Part shown: in pieces, positions 5,551 to 6,728 of the stretch | Layout of the letters: every line of letters starts with the position of its first letter | Position numbering within the stretch: position 1 is the stretch's first letter | Assembly (NCBI GenBank): GCA_022796315.1 | Contig: JAAWIL010000114.1 | Location: forward strand, 1-6,728 | DNA from: Oscillibacter sp. | Lineage (GTDB): Bacteria; Bacillota; Clostridia; Oscillospirales; Oscillospiraceae | Direction of reading: 5' to 3' | DNA length: 6,728 bases | Notes under the pieces: model-generated | What the model saw: only the letters and a program-made list of their open reading frames with translations | Database searches by the model: none | What the model was told of the DNA's origin: nothing | Made by a program: the position numbers and the translations under genes

Positions 5551-6283
5551 CAACCGCAGGGCGCTGCCCAAATTCCTGCTGGGCCTGCTGGGGGCGGCCC
5601 TGGGCGGCGGAGTGCTTGGGTTTTTTACCGGGATCGGCGCCCACCTGGAGTTGGGGGAGTCCCTGAGCGGGTGGGTGAACGGCCTGGTGGCCGCTGTGAC
5701 GCCCTGGGCCATTCCGGCGACCGCGGCGGTGACCATGGGGGCGGCGCTTGCGCTGTACCGCTCCGCCAGAAGGCAGTGCCTGGAGTGGAACGGCGAGGAT
5801 GAGGACACCATGGACCGGGCGGAGGAGAAGCTGAGCTGGGTTCTGCTTCTGGCCGGGGTTCAGATGATGCTGGGCATGTTTTTCTTCGCCGCGGCCAGCC
5901 GGTACCTGCGGAGTGACGGCGTGATGGCCGCCCTGGCGGAGTTTCTGATCTCCTGTGGGCTGGCGGTGTTTGCCCAGCAGAAGGCGGTGGACCTGACCAA
6001 GCGGATGAACCCGGAGAAGCAGGGCAGCATCTATGACGCGAAATTCCACAAGAAGTGGATGGAGAGCTGCGACGAGGCGGAGCGGCAGCAGATCGGTCAG
6101 GCGGCCATACGGGCCTTTCGGGCCGCCTGCAATGCCTGCGTCTGGATCTGGGTGGCGCTGATGATGCTGGGCTTCGTCTGTGACATTGGGGTTCTGCCGG
6201 TCTTTGTTGCCATGCTGCTGTGGGGGATCTTGCAGGTGACCTACACGCTGGAGTGCATCCGTCTGTCCCGGAAGCACGCCTGA
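5525..6283 (+). CDS. DUF3169 family six-helix membrane protein
   Basis: The 252-residue protein has six predicted membrane segments (about 14-38, 50-78, 104-126, 132-153, 201-220 and 222-244). A conserved cytoplasmic-type motif between segments four and five, MNPEKQGSIYDAKFHKKW (161-178) then SCDEAE (181-186), is how I recognise DUF3169. The function of this family is unknown; it is commonly found next to small XRE regulators in Clostridia and Bacilli. The N-terminus is strongly basic, consistent with the positive-inside rule. ATG at 5525 has GGGAGG at 5513-5518. A TTG at 5504 is in frame but has no better signal. The start lies inside the XRE gene (26-bp overlap), so translation is likely coupled and the pair shares the three-operator promoter. 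A role in envelope stress or sensing is conjecture. Confidence 0.85.
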   Translation: MRQKKERSDNRRALPKFLLGLLGAALGGGVLGFFTGIGAHLELGESLSGWVNGLVAAVTPWAIPATAAVTMGAALALYRSARRQCLEWNGEDEDTMDRAEEKLSWVLLLAGVQMMLGMFFFAAASRYLRSDGVMAALAEFLISCGLAVFAQQKAVDLTKRMNPEKQGSIYDAKFHKKWMESCDEAERQQIGQAAIRAFRAACNACVWIWVALMMLGFVCDIGVLPVFVAMLLWGILQVTYTLECIRLSRKHA

Positions 6284-6303
6284 ACGGAGGAAATCCGGGC
6301 TGG

Positions 6304-6333
6304 GAGACGGCTGTCCGGGTGGGCAGCCGTCTC
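6304..6333 (+). terminator. Perfect 10-bp hairpin after the DUF3169 gene, weak terminator
   Basis: GAGACGGCTG at 6304-6313 pairs perfectly with CAGCCGTCTC at 6324-6333 around a 10-nt loop, 20 bp after the stop codon. Only GGGTTTGGGG follows, instead of a U run. It may be a Rho-assisted or leaky terminator, or a 3'-end stabilising stem. Confidence 0.5.
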
Positions 6334-6403
6334 GGGTTTGGGGCGGGGCCGGCGGCCGGAAAAGCGCTGGATGGGTTTTGGCAAAAAATTTGAAAAAACC
6401 CCT

Positions 6404-6430
6404 TGACAAAACGGGACTTTCCTGTATAAT
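6404..6430 (+). promoter_or_regulatory. Strong promoter for tRNA-Gln
   Basis: TTGACA at 6404-6409 and TATAAT at 6425-6430 are both exact consensus boxes, separated by 15 bp, slightly shorter than ideal. An A/T-rich stretch at 6382-6399 (AAAAAATTTGAAAAAA core) resembles an UP element. The mature tRNA starts at 6459, so a precursor with a 5' extension of about 20 nt is expected. Confidence 0.85.
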
Positions 6431-6458
6431 AAAGCTGTTCGCTGAAGTGAGCAGATAC

Positions 6459-6532
6459 AGCGGGTTTGTGTAAAGGTAGCACAGCAGACTCTGACTCTGT
6501 ATGTGAGGGTTCGAATCCTTCACCCGCTGCCA
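6459..6532 (+). tRNA. tRNA-Gln, anticodon CUG
   Basis: The cloverleaf can be read directly. The acceptor stem is AGCGGGT 6459-6465 with ACCCGCT 6522-6528. A D arm has a GTG/CAC stem and GG in the loop. The anticodon stem is GCAGA 6484-6488 with TCTGT 6496-6500 (one G-U pair), enclosing loop CTCTGAC with anticodon CTG at 6491-6493. A four-base variable loop is followed by T stem GAGGG 6505-6509 with CCTTC-type partner 6517-6521 and loop TTCGAAT. The discriminator is G6529 and CCA is encoded at 6530-6532. It reads the glutamine codon CAG, the favoured one in GC-rich genomes. It stands alone, with its own promoter and terminator. Confidence 0.95.
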
Positions 6533-6537
6533 GATTG

Positions 6538-6571
6538 AGGAATCCCACCGCATGGCGGTGGGATTCCTTTT
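6538..6571 (+). terminator. Intrinsic terminator of tRNA-Gln
   Basis: AGGAATCCCACCGC at 6538-6551 pairs perfectly with GCGGTGGGATTCCT at 6555-6568 around the loop ATG. This 14-bp stem runs into TTTTAT and starts 5 bp after the encoded CCA. Confidence 0.93.
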
Positions 6572-6617
6572 ATGTTTCACTCAGGCAAAACACCGGGCCG
6601 CGCCGGGGTTTGGCTTA

Positions 6618-6728
6618 GAGCCTGTTTAGAATCTCCCCGCACACGTCTTGGCGGCGTATTTTCCGTCCAGACATCGTTAAAAACCCTTGCAATCCGCCAG
6701 GATTGCGGCGGCTTTTTGCCTTGCTGGA
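6618..6728 (+). mobile_element. MITE-like foldback element, copy 2 (right end outside the window)
   Basis: GAGCCTGTTTAGAATCTC at 6618-6635 is the left terminal inverted repeat. From 6633 onward the sequence repeats positions 1-96 with a single difference, in the same orientation. The visible part is 111 bp of an expected 160 bp or so. The central hairpin GCAATCC 6689-6695 with GGATTGC 6700-6706 is conserved. TTA lies immediately before the left end at 6615-6617, matching the TTA after copy 1 (146-148). This fits a 3-bp target duplication of the TNA type seen with some IS5-family elements, but only one flank of each copy is visible. Confidence 0.75.

Noticed and set aside
5320..6283. Toxin-antitoxin reading of the XRE and membrane gene pair
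   Set aside because: The downstream protein is a 252-residue, six-helix DUF3169 member, not a small toxin. The pair fits a regulator and target operon better.
5414..6580. Minus-strand frames of 388 and 307 residues across DUF3169 and the tRNA
   Set aside because: They run antisense through a recognised gene, a tRNA and two terminators, with a Pro/Arg/Ser-rich composition. They are shadows.

Overview
The window is high-GC DNA with Firmicutes-type signals: AGGAGG-like ribosome binding sites, compact TTGACA/TATAAT promoters and U-tract terminators. Together with the gene families present (a Clostridia-type DUF3169 membrane protein paired with an XRE regulator, an M29 aminopeptidase and GC-rich intergenic hairpin repeats), this suggests a gut Clostridia of the Oscillospiraceae kind (Flavonifractor or Pseudoflavonifractor-like). 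That placement is an inference from style; no marker gene for species is present. All supported genes are on the + strand.

Layout. Positions 1-145 are the right part of a short foldback mobile element (MITE-like). A second copy in the same orientation starts at 6618 and runs off the window end, so about 6.5 kb of ordinary-looking chromosome lies between two direct copies. Next come a promoter and a GC-rich leader (157-293), a Cys-less ArsC/Spx-family thioredoxin-fold protein (294-629) and a YihY/BrkB-family membrane protein (749-1597). A probable promoter and a leader with several hairpins (1664-1859) precede a likely operon: M29 metallo-aminopeptidase (1860-3092), gamma-class carbonic anhydrase-like protein (3167-3655) and AI-2E/PerM-family membrane protein (3668-4834), closed by a strong intrinsic terminator (4849-4880). 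The gene-free stretch 4881-5229 holds GC-rich hairpins and a degenerate tandem repeat.

The most distinctive regulatory locus is at 5230-6283. A small XRE-type regulator overlaps by 26 bp with a six-helix DUF3169 membrane protein. In front of them sits one promoter with three copies of an 18-bp operator, TGACAA-N6-TTGTCA, centred 33 and 21 bp apart, close to three and two helical turns. This looks like a cooperative autorepression switch controlling a membrane protein of unknown function.

The window ends with a solitary tRNA-Gln (CUG anticodon) that has its own promoter and a 14-bp-stem terminator, followed by the second MITE copy. Apart from the M29-CA-PerM operon and the XRE-DUF3169 pair, the genes do not form an obvious pathway. 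I see no CRISPR array, phage genes, toxin-antitoxin pair or defence genes.
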